DNA of 64,000 nucleotides from Marinobacter sp. LA51 (GCF_030297175.1 NZ_AP028070.1:496001-560000), one strand, 5' to 3'. Shown: positions 26,731-36,930, numbered from the stretch's first letter. Notes: generated from the sequence alone by a model not told the origin. Program-made: numbers and translations.

Positions 26731-28179
26731 ATGGCATCGGATCAGTCCTGGAAGGAGAAATACCTGCAGGCGCTGGAGTCGTCAGACAGCCGCGAAGAGC
26801 AGTGGCAAACCGAGCGTAATACCCTTGAGCGGATGCTGGTCCGAACCAGTCTTGCTTCCGAGGGCCAGTCCCGGGAGCTGGATCTTCTGCTGGCGCGGGT
26901 ACGCAAGGATCTTCGCAAGAAAACGGTGGATGTCGAGGCCTGGCGCGAACTGCAGGAGCAGATTGATCGGCAGGTTGCGTTGCTGGATGAGCACACAGAG
27001 GCGAAGCAGGCACAAGCATCGTCGGCTCCGTCGCGGGATTCCCTCAATAGCAATGCCGAAGTAGCACCGGTGGCGTCCATCCCGGGTGATGACCGGGATT
27101 TGGCGGATAACAGTGGGCGCCTGAGAATTGCCCAGCGAGTTGGACAACTGCTGGGGCAACTGTTGGATCAAGTGTCCCTGGATTCCGTGGCCGAAGCCCG
27201 TGCCCGGGAACTGCAGCGGGTCCTGCTTTCCAGTGACGACTGGAATGAGCTTCGCGAGGGGCTGAATTATGTTGCCGAGCTGGTGATTACGGCGGTGAAC
27301 CGAAGCCGTGGCGAATTTGAAGCCTTCCTCAAACGTCTTGATGAGCGGCTGGCGCTGTTGCATGAGCATTTCGCGGAGCAATCTACGGCTCAGATGGATC
27401 GGCTGTCGGCGTCCGAGACCCTGGATCAGGAAATTCGCGAGGGCATGGCCCGCATTGGGGCTGATGTTCGCGACAGTGAAGACCTGACTCAGCTGAAAGC
27501 CTCCGTGAGCCGTCACCTGTCTTCCATTGGCGATGCCGTCGGCCGGTTCCGGGATAAGGAAACCGATCGTGAGAAGGTGATGTCGGACCAGCTAAGGGCA
27601 ATGCAGGAAAAAATTGCTGTAATGGAGGCCAATTCCGAGCAACTGCAATCGGAGGTCCGGCGCGAGCGCGAGCGTGCCATGACCGATCTGCTGACCCAGC
27701 TGCCCAACCGCGAAGCCTGGCAGGAGCGGCTGTCGTTTGAGTTCAACCGTTGGCAGCGGTACCAGAACGAGCTGACCATCGGCCTGCTGGACATTGATCT
27801 GTTCAAGCGTATCAACGACGGCTACGGCCACAAGGCCGGAGACCGGGTGCTGCAACTGATTTCCCGGGAGCTGAAAGCCAGCCTTCGGACTACCGACTAT
27901 GTCGCCCGCTATGGCGGTGAGGAATTTGTATTAATGTTCCCGGAGACGGGACCGGACGCGGCCCTGGTGGCGATGGAAAAGTTACGGCAGCGGATCAGCA
28001 AGTTGCCGTTTCACTTCAGTGGCGAACCAGTAAGCGTGACCTTTTCGGCGGGCCTGGCGGCGTTCAGGCGGGGAGACTCGGAAGAAGCCGTATTTGAACG
28101 TGCCGACCGGGCCCTCTATCTGGCCAAGGACTCCGGTCGGAATCGCATCAATATTGAAGACGAAGACGCCAGTCAGTGA
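26731..28179 (+). CDS. Diguanylate cyclase with long helical N-terminal region
   Basis: A 482-residue soluble protein. Residues 1-310 are predicted helical with heptad-like stretches ('ERMLVRTSL', 'RELDLLLARVRKDLRK', 'LRAMQEKIAVMEANSEQLQS') and no membrane segment or recognisable sensor domain. The C-terminal GGDEF domain (about 315-475) has 'DLLTQLPNREAW', 'GLLDIDLFKRINDGYGHKAGD' and an intact active site GGEEF at about 395-399. An inhibitory I-site RTTD sits exactly five residues before it, so product feedback is expected. ATG 26731 has AGGAG (26720-26724) 6 nt upstream and is preferred to 26698. It contrasts with the degenerate GGDEF protein at 17028-19472. Confidence 0.9.
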   Translation: MASDQSWKEKYLQALESSDSREEQWQTERNTLERMLVRTSLASEGQSRELDLLLARVRKDLRKKTVDVEAWRELQEQIDRQVALLDEHTEAKQAQASSAPSRDSLNSNAEVAPVASIPGDDRDLADNSGRLRIAQRVGQLLGQLLDQVSLDSVAEARARELQRVLLSSDDWNELREGLNYVAELVITAVNRSRGEFEAFLKRLDERLALLHEHFAEQSTAQMDRLSASETLDQEIREGMARIGADVRDSEDLTQLKASVSRHLSSIGDAVGRFRDKETDREKVMSDQLRAMQEKIAVMEANSEQLQSEVRRERERAMTDLLTQLPNREAWQERLSFEFNRWQRYQNELTIGLLDIDLFKRINDGYGHKAGDRVLQLISRELKASLRTTDYVARYGGEEFVLMFPETGPDAALVAMEKLRQRISKLPFHFSGEPVSVTFSAGLAAFRRGDSEEAVFERADRALYLAKDSGRNRINIEDEDASQ

Positions 28180-28406
28180 CGCATGCGAGCATCGAGTTCG
28201 TCGATAACTTCGGCCCAATCGCTGTCCTCTTCCAGACCTTCTTCCAGGAAGTGTGACTGACTCTCAGACCAGAAGGGCGCATCCTGCAGCGCAATCTCCC
28301 CGGGCAACGGCGAGTATTTGGTCACGAAGTCCTCAATGCTCTTTTCATCAGCCGCCAGGCCGAGTTGTTCGAAAAGGGTATTGAGCGTGTGCTTGCTGGT
28401 GTCCAT
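28173..28406 (-). CDS. DUF2789 family small protein
   Basis: A 77-residue acidic protein ('HTLNTLFEQLGL', 'FVTKYSPLPGEIAL', 'DAPFWSESQSHFLEEGLEED', 'WAEVIDELDARMR') that fits the DUF2789 family of marine and pseudomonad gammaproteobacteria. No function is known. ATG 28406 is set by AGGAG about 9 nt upstream. Its 3' end overlaps the convergent cyclase gene by 7 bp. Confidence 0.85.
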   Translation of the reverse strand: MDTSKHTLNTLFEQLGLAADEKSIEDFVTKYSPLPGEIALQDAPFWSESQSHFLEEGLEEDSDWAEVIDELDARMRH

Positions 28407-28502
28407 GGGTTGGTTTCTCCTGATCGGCGTTTGCCAGAATGAAATCACAGTCGTTTGCAGGTATTGTTCCCTGAAATGTAGCGGAACCCCTAAGGATATC
28501 CA

Positions 28503-31292
28503 GTGAAGGCGATCCCACCCTTCTTACTATGCTGCCTTCTCGTGCTGTTTCAATCCCCATTGCGTGCCGACCCGCCCCAGCCGTCGCCAGCGCCGATCCT
28601 GGGCAATGAACAGCTGACCTGGCTTGGCGAGCAGGACAGTTTTCGGATTGGCGTACACATCGGCCAGGTTCCGCTGATCTTCGATACCGGCGATGGCACC
28701 CTTGCCGGTACCTACATCGATTACCTGGCCCGGCTCTCGGGTAAGCTGGACGTGCCCATTGAGCCGGTAACCCTGGGCCAGGACAGCGAAGCGCCCGGGC
28801 CGGTCACCGACGCAATTCTGACAACCCGCCTGCCCGACGCCCAGGTGACCCCGGGCAAGCGTTACAGCGAACCCCTGATGAGCCTGACGTACGGTCTGTT
28901 TGTCAGTGCCGGCGACGTTGCCATTCGCAGCCTCTCGGATCTTGAAGGTGGCCGCATAGCGATCATCGATGGCGACGTTAGCCAGTATCCGATGCTCGAC
29001 CCGGTTGAGAGCTTCACCCCGGTTCCGGTCGACAGCATTGGTGATGCCGTCAGTCGCGTGTTGTCGGGGCAGGCCGATGCTTTTCTCGGACCCGTGCCGG
29101 TGGTATCGGATTACCTGCAGTCGGCGATGATTAGTGGTATCGGACTGGCGGCATTGCTGGAGGAGGCCCGGGTTGATGTGGTGTTGCAGGTGGACGTGGA
29201 CGACGATCGTTTGTTTCACGTGCTGAACCAGGCGGTGGCGGCAATCAGCCACAACGAACACCGGGTTATCCGCCAGGCCTGGCTGCAGGCCGATGTGCCG
29301 GCGCTGGAACGCAGTGGCCTCGAATTATCGGCTTCAGATCAGGAGTGGCTCAAGCGGCATCCCAATTTGCGAGTGGCCTTCCGATCGGACTGGCCGCCGT
29401 TCGAGTATGCCCAGGATGACCGGCCAACCGGTCTGGTGCCGGATCTGGTGACTCGTCTGGAGACCGAGCTGAATGCCAGGTTCAATCGTTCGGTGGTGTC
29501 GGATCGTGGCGTCGCCGAGCGGCAGTTGCAAGCCGGCGATATCGATATTCTGCCGGGGCTGTCTCGAACCCCGCGCACCGAAAGTGAGTACTTGTTTACC
29601 CGCGCCTACCTGACTGTGCCCATTGCCCTGGCCATTCGGGACGACGGCCGCTTTATTGGTGAATTGCGCGAACTGCGCGATGAGCGTGTGGGGGTGGTCA
29701 ATCGTCACGCGGCCCATGATTACCTGCTGATCAACCACCCGAACCTCGATATCTATCCGGTGGAAACGGTTGAGGAAGGCTTGCTGGCGTTGTCCAACGG
29801 CGATCTGGAGGTGATGGTTACCCACATTCCGGCGGTCAGTTACACCGTGGCCCGGCTCGGACTGTCGAATCTGCGAATCACCAGCATCACGCCCTACGAG
29901 TACGACCTGCGGCTGGCGGTCAGCAAGGACAACCCCGAGTTGCACCGGATTCTGAATCAGGCACTGAACAGCCTCGACGCGTCGGAAACGGAGGCCATCT
30001 ACAACCGCTGGATCCACCTCGATATCGAGCAGGAGACTGACTACACGGTGGTGCGACGGGTGGTGCTGATAGCCGTGCTGGTGGTGCTGATCTTCCTGTA
30101 CTGGAACCGCAAGCTGTCCCGGGAAGTGGATGAGCGGATTCGTTCCGAGAATGCCCTGCGGCGTAGCGAAGATGAATTGCGGGCGGCCAAGCTGGAAGCC
30201 GAGCGCCTGGCCCGGGAAGCGGAAACCGCGAGTCTGGCCAAGAGTGAGTTCCTGGCCAATATGTCCCACGAGATCCGGACTCCGATGAATGCTGTCATTG
30301 GCTACAGCGACCTGCTCAACAATACCGTTACCGATCCCCAGCAGCGAACCTATCTGGAAGCAATCCGGGCGGGCAGTCGAAGCCTGTTGATGCTGATCAA
30401 CGACATTCTCGATCTGTCCCGAATCGAGGCCGGCAAGCTGCGACTGGATTATTCGGCGGTTTCGATGCGCCGATTGTTGGGCGATGTGCGACACATCTTC
30501 GATTTGCGCGCCATGGAACAGGGTATTTCGTTGGAGGTCAGTGTCGATTCAAACATGCCGGCCGCGATGATGCTCGATGAAACCCGGTTGCGGCAGGTGC
30601 TGTTCAACCTGGTGGGTAATGCCATCAAGTTTACCCACGAGGGTGGGGTTACGGTACGGGCCACGGCGACGCGGCTGAAGTCCGAGAAAACCAGCGAGTC
30701 GGACGCCGGCGGCGGTGAGGTTCGTAAGTTCTACCGGCTGGTGGTTACGGTCCGGGATACCGGTATTGGGATTCCTGCGGATCAGCGCGACCGAATATTC
30801 GACGCCTTTGAACAGCAGGAAGGCCAGAATACCCGGCGTTATGGCGGTACCGGCCTGGGGCTGGCAATCAGCCGGAAACTGGCGCGCATGATGGGCGGTG
30901 AATTGGAGCTTGAGAGTGAGCCCGGTGAAGGCTCGGTGTTTACCGTGGTCCTGCCCAGGGTGGAGGCAACCGGGCAAGAAGCCGAAGACGAAGGCGAACC
31001 CAAGGAAGCCGAGCGCCTGCTGGCCCAGACCCTGAGTATTCAGGAGCGTGGCTGGCTGCGGGAACAGTTGGCCTCGGATTTCGGAGATGAGTGGCAAACC
31101 ATTCGCGAAAGCGGGGATCCGGAGAAGATGAAAGATTTCGCCCGGCGGTTGATGGCATGGGGGCAGCGGTTCCGCTCGAAATCGGTGACCCATTACGGTG
31201 AGAAACTGCTGGCGGACGTGGAGGCGTTTAATCTGGACGCGGTGAACAGTGCTCTGGAATCGTTCCCGAAACTGCTTGGTCGCAAGCGATAG
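28503..31292 (+). CDS. Periplasmic-sensing histidine kinase with tandem SBP_bac_3 domains, no receiver
   Basis: A 929-residue inner-membrane kinase: signal peptide (1-22), two solute-binding-protein type 3 periplasmic modules (about 40-265 and 285-505, '[20 protein letters not shown]'), one transmembrane helix (about 518-536), a short coiled coil, HisKA with His589 in '[19 protein letters not shown]' and HATPase_c (N box '[13 protein letters not shown]', 'DTGIGIP', '[10 protein letters not shown]'). The last 95 residues form a helical tail of unknown family, without a receiver or a clear HPt motif. It is BvgS/EvgS-like in its sensor but lacks the relay. Start GTG 28503 has AAGGAT upstream. 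No response regulator is adjacent, so it is an orphan. Confidence 0.88.
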   Translation: MKAIPPFLLCCLLVLFQSPLRADPPQPSPAPILGNEQLTWLGEQDSFRIGVHIGQVPLIFDTGDGTLAGTYIDYLARLSGKLDVPIEPVTLGQDSEAPGPVTDAILTTRLPDAQVTPGKRYSEPLMSLTYGLFVSAGDVAIRSLSDLEGGRIAIIDGDVSQYPMLDPVESFTPVPVDSIGDAVSRVLSGQADAFLGPVPVVSDYLQSAMISGIGLAALLEEARVDVVLQVDVDDDRLFHVLNQAVAAISHNEHRVIRQAWLQADVPALERSGLELSASDQEWLKRHPNLRVAFRSDWPPFEYAQDDRPTGLVPDLVTRLETELNARFNRSVVSDRGVAERQLQAGDIDILPGLSRTPRTESEYLFTRAYLTVPIALAIRDDGRFIGELRELRDERVGVVNRHAAHDYLLINHPNLDIYPVETVEEGLLALSNGDLEVMVTHIPAVSYTVARLGLSNLRITSITPYEYDLRLAVSKDNPELHRILNQALNSLDASETEAIYNRWIHLDIEQETDYTVVRRVVLIAVLVVLIFLYWNRKLSREVDERIRSENALRRSEDELRAAKLEAERLAREAETASLAKSEFLANMSHEIRTPMNAVIGYSDLLNNTVTDPQQRTYLEAIRAGSRSLLMLINDILDLSRIEAGKLRLDYSAVSMRRLLGDVRHIFDLRAMEQGISLEVSVDSNMPAAMMLDETRLRQVLFNLVGNAIKFTHEGGVTVRATATRLKSEKTSESDAGGGEVRKFYRLVVTVRDTGIGIPADQRDRIFDAFEQQEGQNTRRYGGTGLGLAISRKLARMMGGELELESEPGEGSVFTVVLPRVEATGQEAEDEGEPKEAERLLAQTLSIQERGWLREQLASDFGDEWQTIRESGDPEKMKDFARRLMAWGQRFRSKSVTHYGEKLLADVEAFNLDAVNSALESFPKLLGRKR

Positions 31293-31302
31293 TCGGGGTG
31301 CC

Positions 31303-31668
31303 TTAGAGGCAGTCGAACTGGGAGCGGCGGTCGAAGGCAACCGCAACCATGTCGTAACCGGAATTGGAGAGCTGGCGAATCAGATCGAGGTCTTTCAGCA
31401 GGGTCATGCATACCTTGTGCACGCTGGCCTGAAGTTGCTCTACTGGGGGCTGCGCGGCTTCAAACCGGAAATCAACAATCAGGTATTTGCGTTCTACGGC
31501 CGCAGAGGCGGGGATGTCTTCACGCTCTACACTTTCGTAGCCAATGTACGTCGCCTGGTCCTGGGGAAAAACCTGGCTCATCAGGATATCGAGGTTCTCG
31601 CCATGGGCGGAGCCGGTGGCTGCTAGTAGGGTGACGAGCATGGCAGTGGCAAAAAAAGTGGTTCTCAT
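31303..31668 (-). CDS. Unrecognised secreted protein
   Basis: A 121-residue protein with a signal peptide ('FFATAMLVTLLAATGSAHG', cleavage near residue 23) and a soluble mature part containing two cysteines ('VHKVCMTLL' and 'RRSQFDCL' at the very end), which could form a disulfide. ATG 31668 has GGGGAG 8 nt upstream. I do not recognise the family. It converges on the kinase gene (10 nt between stops), so it may be unrelated to it. Confidence 0.75.
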   Translation of the reverse strand: MRTTFFATAMLVTLLAATGSAHGENLDILMSQVFPQDQATYIGYESVEREDIPASAAVERKYLIVDFRFEAAQPPVEQLQASVHKVCMTLLKDLDLIRQLSNSGYDMVAVAFDRRSQFDCL

Positions 31669-31883
31669 GACGGGTGCTCCCCGTGGCAATCAGACATTCG
31701 TGTTACCGAGTGTAAACTTTCGTTACAGGTGATTATTGCAGAGTGGCTGGCACTTTGCGTAGTGAAGGGCATTAATTTTTCAACTTTTTGCGTTTGTTGC
31801 GGTTCGGGTGGCGGCCTGGCAGCAGCCGGCGGCTAAGCTATCAACTATTCTGTGAATAAGACAGTCATATAAGAGGAATTCGC

Positions 31884-32501
31884 ATGTTTCAGCTCGTCTT
31901 TAAAGGAGAATGCGCTCCCGGTACCGATCCGGAAGCTGCTCGAGCCAATGCGCGCAACCTGTTCAAGGCCAGTGTCGAGCAGGTGGAGCGGATGTTCAGT
32001 GGCCAGCCGGTGGTGATTCGCAACAAGCTGGAAGAGGTTCAGGCTGAAAAGTACCGTGCAGTACTGAAGAAGCACGGCATGATTGCCTATGTTCAGCCTA
32101 TGGCGGGCGCGCCGGAACCGTCGCGTCCGGCCTCCACGGCCACTCCGGAGCCCGTGGCATCGAGTGCCGCTGAGCCGGCGGCCACTGAAACGCCGCAGCC
32201 AGCCCCGGCAACCGGCACGGTGCCTGAAACCGAGCCCGGGGAACGCTTGCCGGTGGCCGGTGACAAGGTGGACGACATTCTGTCCGGCTCGGGTCTGAGC
32301 CTGGACCCGGTGGGTGTCACGTTGATGGAGCATCTCGAGGTGGAAGCGCCGATGTTCCAGCACATTGAAGACTGGACACTGGCGCCCGCCGGCACCGATC
32401 TGGGCGTGGAGCGGGAGTTGCCACCGCCGGTGGTGCCGGATGTGTCGCACCTGTCATTGGTCGACGAAGACGCAACTGACAAGCCCACCCACGGTGCCTG
32501 A
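31884..32501 (+). CDS. Unrecognised protein with conserved-looking N-terminal domain and Pro/Ala/Glu linker
   Basis: A 205-residue soluble protein without a signal peptide. Residues 1-75 form a compact basic domain ('LVFKGECAPGTDPEAARANA', 'LFKASVEQVERMFSGQPVVI', 'AEKYRAVLKKHGMIAYV'), a pattern I have seen as a stand-alone small domain in pseudomonads but cannot name. Residues 76-125 are a Pro/Ala/Thr/Glu-rich linker; the rest is acidic with 'VDDILSGSGLSLDPVGVTL'. RBS AGAGGAA is 7 nt before ATG. The plpD gene follows 19 nt after its stop, so the two probably form one transcript. Confidence 0.7.
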   Translation: MFQLVFKGECAPGTDPEAARANARNLFKASVEQVERMFSGQPVVIRNKLEEVQAEKYRAVLKKHGMIAYVQPMAGAPEPSRPASTATPEPVASSAAEPAATETPQPAPATGTVPETEPGERLPVAGDKVDDILSGSGLSLDPVGVTLMEHLEVEAPMFQHIEDWTLAPAGTDLGVERELPPPVVPDVSHLSLVDEDATDKPTHGA

Positions 32502-32520
32502 TTCGAGAGTACTGCTGGCA

Positions 32521-34716
32521 ATGAAACTTGGTTTGCAGGTTGTGGTCCTGGCCATCGCCGTGATGGCTGCGCCCCTGTATGCGGCAGAGCGGCCAAAGGT
32601 TGGGCTGGTACTGAGTGGCGGCGGCGCAAAAGGCATGGCCCACGTCGGGGTGCTGCGGGTGCTGGAGGAAATGAACATTCCCGTGGACCTGGTGGTGGGC
32701 ACCAGTGCCGGCTCTGCAGTGGGCGCCCTGTATGCATCAGGGATGCCGGTGGAGGACATCGAACGTCGGTTCATTGAGATGGACTGGCTGTCCAGCTTCC
32801 AGGACGATCCCGGTCGGGTCTACAAGCCAATACGGCGCAAACAGGATGAGGTGCGACTGCCCGTTACCCCGGGCATTGGGGTCCGGGCCGATGGCCTGTA
32901 CGTCGGGGGCGGCATCATCGCGGGTCAGAATCTCGGTTTCATTCTCAATGAACTGACCCGCAACGCCGCGCTGGTGGAGGACTTCGATCGCCTCGCCATC
33001 CCATTCCGGGCGGTGGCCACCGATCTGGAATCCGGCGAACAAGTGGTGATGGGCGATGGCAATCTGGCCGAAGCAGTCCGCGCCAGCATGAGTATCCCCG
33101 GTGTTTACGCTCCTGTTAACCGCAATGGCCGGCTGTTGGTGGACGGTGGAGTGGCTAATAACCTGCCGGTTAGCGTGGCCCGGGACATGGGCGCAGACGT
33201 GATCATTGCTGTCGATATCACCGACCCGCTGCTGGATGCTGAAAAACTGAACGAAGCTTTCTCCGTAGTGGGACAGCTGACCACCATCATGACCCGTCGT
33301 AATACCGAACAGCAGCTTGATCTGCTGGGCGATCAGGACATCATTGTCCGGCCCGACCTCGTGGGCGTCAGTTCGGCAGATTTCTACAATGCGCCGATGC
33401 TGTTCGAACTGGGTGCTACCGCTGCCAGGGAAAAGGCTGTGGAGTTGAGGCCTTTGATGGTGTCGCCTATCGCGTGGGCCGGCTACAAGGAGCAGGTGGC
33501 ATTCACCCCCTACCAGGCCGGGCCGATTGGCCGTATTCGAATTGAACAGGGTGGGGGCCTGGCCCCTGAATTCCTGCGGGAGCGAATTCAACAAAAGGCT
33601 GGTGAGCCACTCGACGTGGAAACACTGGAAGCGGATCTCAAGCGTATTTATGGTCTGGGCTATTACGAAACGGTGTCCTACGCCTTGGAACCGAGTCCGG
33701 ATGGCACCGTGTTGACTGTGCGGGTAAAGGAGAAAAGCTGGGGGCCGAATTACCTGTCGTTTGGCCTTGGGTACGAGGACAACTTCGACGGTGAGACCCG
33801 TTTCAATATCGCCACCGGTCTGAGGATGACCGAGCTTAATGATCTGGGTGCGGAATGGCAGAGCGGGGTTCAGCTCGGTACCGATCCCTGGGTACGAACC
33901 CAGTGGTATCAGCCACTCGATTATGGCTACCAACGTTTCCTGGTGCTTGGTGGCGAGTACAGTCGTGACACTCTGGGTATCTATGACGGTGGTACCCGAC
34001 CGGTCAGCGAAGTGGACGTCACGTACCGGGATCTGGACCTGGCTCTGGGTATGGAGTTGGGCGGTAACGCTGAAATCCGCCTGACATACGTCCGTGGCTT
34101 TGCCACCGTGGATGAACAGATCGGCCAGCCGATCGTACGCGATGATACCGTGCATCGGGGCGGTCTCAGCCTGCAACTGGTGCATGATTCCCTGGACGAC
34201 ACCTTCTTCCCCCGCCACGGCGCCTTCGCTGGTATTCGGGGCCGGGTGGAGCGCGAGGGTCTGGGCTCAGACCGCCAGTTCGATTCGGTCACCGGCATGG
34301 TGCTGGGCACCGACAGCTGGAAAGGCTTCAATATGACCGGCTTGCTGTTTGCCGAGGCGGTAACCGCCGGTGAACCCGGCATCGAGAACGCGGTGCGCCT
34401 GGGTGGGTTCCGCCGGTTGTCGGCGTACGCGCCGGGCGAGATTACCGGCGATAACGCCCTGCTGGGTGCACTCTATGCCAGTCAGGCATTTGGCGGGCCG
34501 TGGGTGCCCTGGTTTGCCGGTGCTGGTTTTGAGGCAGGAAACGCCTGGGAATCGTTTGATCAGGCCAGCTGGCGTAACACGGTGCGTTCCTACAGCGTGT
34601 TTGCCGGCGTGGATACCTTTCTGGGGCCGGTGCAGTTTGCTACCGCCTACAACAACCGGGACGACTGGGCCGCCTACCTGAACATCGGTTTCTCGTTCAC
34701 CCAGCTGTTCTACTGA
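32521..34716 (+). CDS. plpD: PlpD-like type Vd autotransporter patatin phospholipase
   Basis: Predicted outer-membrane lipase of 731 residues: signal peptide ('LAIAVMAAPLYAAE', cleavage about 21), patatin domain (25-330) with oxyanion loop GGGAKG (33-38), nucleophile Ser62 in GTSAG and catalytic Asp208 in DGG, one POTRA-like domain (about 335-405) and a C-terminal 16-stranded-barrel region ending in 'NIGFSFTQLFY'. The layout and length match P. aeruginosa PlpD (about 728 aa), which hydrolyses phospholipids. ATG 32521 is set by the signal peptide; the frame is open 52 codons upstream inside the preceding gene. Only 19 nt separate them. Confidence 0.93.
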   Translation: MKLGLQVVVLAIAVMAAPLYAAERPKVGLVLSGGGAKGMAHVGVLRVLEEMNIPVDLVVGTSAGSAVGALYASGMPVEDIERRFIEMDWLSSFQDDPGRVYKPIRRKQDEVRLPVTPGIGVRADGLYVGGGIIAGQNLGFILNELTRNAALVEDFDRLAIPFRAVATDLESGEQVVMGDGNLAEAVRASMSIPGVYAPVNRNGRLLVDGGVANNLPVSVARDMGADVIIAVDITDPLLDAEKLNEAFSVVGQLTTIMTRRNTEQQLDLLGDQDIIVRPDLVGVSSADFYNAPMLFELGATAAREKAVELRPLMVSPIAWAGYKEQVAFTPYQAGPIGRIRIEQGGGLAPEFLRERIQQKAGEPLDVETLEADLKRIYGLGYYETVSYALEPSPDGTVLTVRVKEKSWGPNYLSFGLGYEDNFDGETRFNIATGLRMTELNDLGAEWQSGVQLGTDPWVRTQWYQPLDYGYQRFLVLGGEYSRDTLGIYDGGTRPVSEVDVTYRDLDLALGMELGGNAEIRLTYVRGFATVDEQIGQPIVRDDTVHRGGLSLQLVHDSLDDTFFPRHGAFAGIRGRVEREGLGSDRQFDSVTGMVLGTDSWKGFNMTGLLFAEAVTAGEPGIENAVRLGGFRRLSAYAPGEITGDNALLGALYASQAFGGPWVPWFAGAGFEAGNAWESFDQASWRNTVRSYSVFAGVDTFLGPVQFATAYNNRDDWAAYLNIGFSFTQLFY

Positions 34717-34723
34717 TCTTCCG

Positions 34724-35401
34724 CTAGGTGTCCTGCTTCTCGATCACGGCGATGGCGTCCAGCACCTGCTGGCACTGCTGCATGGCGTAGCGGTGGAGGA
34801 TCGCCGTCAGGCGCTCCTCATCCCGGTCTTTAATCGCCTGGATGGATTCCTGCATGTGCGCCAGGTTGTCCTCGAAGACATGGCTGCCACCGCGCTGGAA
34901 GGCTACGAAAGCGCAACGCTTGGCCGAGGGCCAGAGATCATCAATGGCGGCCACGATAAAGTAGTTGTCTGCGTACACCAGCGAGGCCTTGGTGTACTCG
35001 ATACCCAGTTCGAGAAACGCCATCAGGTCGCTGGTCTCAAAGCAGGATTTCATCTGGGCATAGAGCGACTCCAGCCGTTCCATGTCGGCCGGCTGCCACT
35101 GCCGGACCAATTTTCGGCCGGTGTGGGTCAGGTAGAGTTCGAGTGTCTCGTACAGACTGCGGACAAAATACTCGTCGAGGGTGGTCACGAAGGCGCCCTT
35201 GCGCGGCACGTTCCGCACCAGGTGGCGTTTCTCCAGCAACAGCAGACCCTCGCGGATGGAGCCGTGGCTGACGTCCATATCCTTGGCCATGGCACCTTCG
35301 TAAATGCGTTCGCCAGAACGTAGCTGGCCGAAGGCAATCAGGTTTTCAATATGGCGGGCGACCTGTTCGGTCAGGGTTTCTCTGGGTCGGAAGGCGTTCA
35401 T
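34724..35401 (-). CDS. GntR-family (FadR/FCD) transcriptional regulator
   Basis: A 225-residue DNA-binding regulator. The N-terminal winged helix-turn-helix covers residues 10-75 ('EQVARHIENLIAFGQLRSGE', 'GAMAKDMDVSHGSIREGLLL'), and an all-helical FCD ligand domain follows ('YETLELYLTHTGRKLVRQW', 'HVFEDNLAHMQESIQAI', 'RLTAILHRYAMQQCQQVL'). Members usually sense carboxylates or acyl ligands through a metal site. The ligand is unknown. It converges on plpD (7 nt between stops) and lies 92 nt upstream of cls. Confidence 0.87.
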   Translation of the reverse strand: MNAFRPRETLTEQVARHIENLIAFGQLRSGERIYEGAMAKDMDVSHGSIREGLLLLEKRHLVRNVPRKGAFVTTLDEYFVRSLYETLELYLTHTGRKLVRQWQPADMERLESLYAQMKSCFETSDLMAFLELGIEYTKASLVYADNYFIVAAIDDLWPSAKRCAFVAFQRGGSHVFEDNLAHMQESIQAIKDRDEERLTAILHRYAMQQCQQVLDAIAVIEKQDT

Positions 35402-35493
35402 GGTGTGGTGTCGCTACTGCATACGGGCCGATAGATCTTGGAATAGTCGCATAATCGGGCTGGAAGAAACCAGTACCTTGCTCGCAGCCGGGA

Positions 35494-36930
35494 TCATAGC
35501 AGTGGCGCGAGCAGGCGGATGGCACGGCAGGTCAACCGGAACAGGATGGACCTGTCCTTGTAGTCGCGCTCGGTCATCAGCCGGCAGTTGTCCAGGTCGT
35601 CTTCGAGCATGGACTCAACGCTGTTGATGAAATGAGGCGCGGTGGTTACGGCAGTGATTTCAAAGTTCAGCCGCATTGACCGGTTGTCCAGGTTGGCCGT
35701 GCCCACCGCGGCGTAACGGTCATCCACCAGAACGACCTTCTGATGCATGAAGCCCGGCTGATAGCGGTAGATGCCAACACCGCTTTTACAGGCCTGAACC
35801 AGATAAGAGTACGCCGCCAGGCCAATCAGCCTGCTGTCGGATTTCTCCGGAATCATGATGCGCACATCGACACCACGAAGGGCAGCCAGCTGCAGCGCGT
35901 TCATGATTTGAAAGTCAGGCACGAAGTAGGGCGAACAGATCCACAGGCGATTGCGGGCGTTGTTGATACAGTTCAGGAAGAACAGGGTGCAGGTTTCCCA
36001 GTCATCCGCCGGCCCGGTTGGCAGCATCAGTACCCGATCCTCACCGGCGGTGTTGTTCTGCGGCGCCCAGTCCAGGTCCGGGCACTCATCACTGGCCCAA
36101 TTCCAGTCCTCCAGCCAGGTCAGCTGCAGCCCGGTCACCGCCGGGCCCTCAATCCGGCAATGGGTATCCCGCCAGGGTTCCTGGTCCATGGCAGTGCCAA
36201 GGTATTCGTCGCCGAGATTGATGCCGCCGACAAAGCCGATGGTGCCATCGCAGACCAGCAGCTTGCGGTGGTTACGGAAGTTAATCTGGAACCGGCGTCG
36301 GCGAACGTTGCCATCACCAAAGGAGGCTACCCGGGCGCCGGCAGCGGTCAGCTGCTTCAGATAGCTTTTCGATAGCCCGACGCTGCCGATGTTGTCATAC
36401 AGGAAACAGACCTCCACGCCCTGAGCCAGTTTGCGCTCCAGGATCGACTTGATGCGGCGGCCAACCCGGTCGGAACGGACAATGTAGAACTCCATCAGAA
36501 TATAGCGGGTGGCGTTTTCCATGGCTTCGAACAAGGCTTCAAACGTGGCCTCTCCGTCTCGAAGCAGGGTGCAGCGATTGCCCTCGGTAAAGGGTTGGCG
36601 GCCCAGTTTGCACAGCACCTGGAGTTCGTCGGTAAAGTACTGGTCGGCCGGCGCCGCGATGGACGTGGTTTGGCGCTCAAACCGGTTCAGCAGGTTGGTC
36701 AGGCCCCGGTTCCCCATGCGCCGGGCCCGGACGTAACCTCCGAAACGATAGCGCCCGAACAGCGCAAACAGCGGCACCGCCACGTAGGGCAAACCGAGCA
36801 GGCCGATGATCCAGGCGATGGCGCCCTGGGCGGTGCGATAGGTCAGCAGAATCCGGTAGATGCAGGCCAGTGCGGCCAAGTAAAGCAGGCCAAGCGCCAC
36901 TGCCACCAGAGAGACATTTTCCATAATCAC
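35494..36930 (-). CDS. cls: Cardiolipin synthase
   Basis: Inner-membrane phospholipase-D-superfamily enzyme that condenses two phosphatidylglycerols into cardiolipin. The 478 residues begin with two transmembrane helices (about 8-28 and 38-60, 'AIAWIIGLLGLPYVAVPLFA'), then carry two HKD motifs: 'NFRNHRKLLVCDGTIGFVGG' (near 220) and 'MHQKVVLVDDRYAAVGTANL' (near 395). It begins inside the end of the upstream AraC gene with an ATGA overlap of 4 bp, so the two are translationally coupled. Family member ClsA-type by membrane anchors. Confidence 0.93.
   Translation of the reverse strand: MIMENVSLVAVALGLLYLAALACIYRILLTYRTAQGAIAWIIGLLGLPYVAVPLFALFGRYRFGGYVRARRMGNRGLTNLLNRFERQTTSIAAPADQYFTDELQVLCKLGRQPFTEGNRCTLLRDGEATFEALFEAMENATRYILMEFYIVRSDRVGRRIKSILERKLAQGVEVCFLYDNIGSVGLSKSYLKQLTAAGARVASFGDGNVRRRRFQINFRNHRKLLVCDGTIGFVGGINLGDEYLGTAMDQEPWRDTHCRIEGPAVTGLQLTWLEDWNWASDECPDLDWAPQNNTAGEDRVLMLPTGPADDWETCTLFFLNCINNARNRLWICSPYFVPDFQIMNALQLAALRGVDVRIMIPEKSDSRLIGLAAYSYLVQACKSGVGIYRYQPGFMHQKVVLVDDRYAAVGTANLDNRSMRLNFEITAVTTAPHFINSVESMLEDDLDNCRLMTERDYKDRSILFRLTCRAIRLLAPLL

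Noticed and set aside
31750..31770. Sigma-54 promoter starting TGGCAC before the gene at 31884
   Set aside because: TGGCAC is present, but the GC that must follow GG after 10 bp is absent (AG instead).
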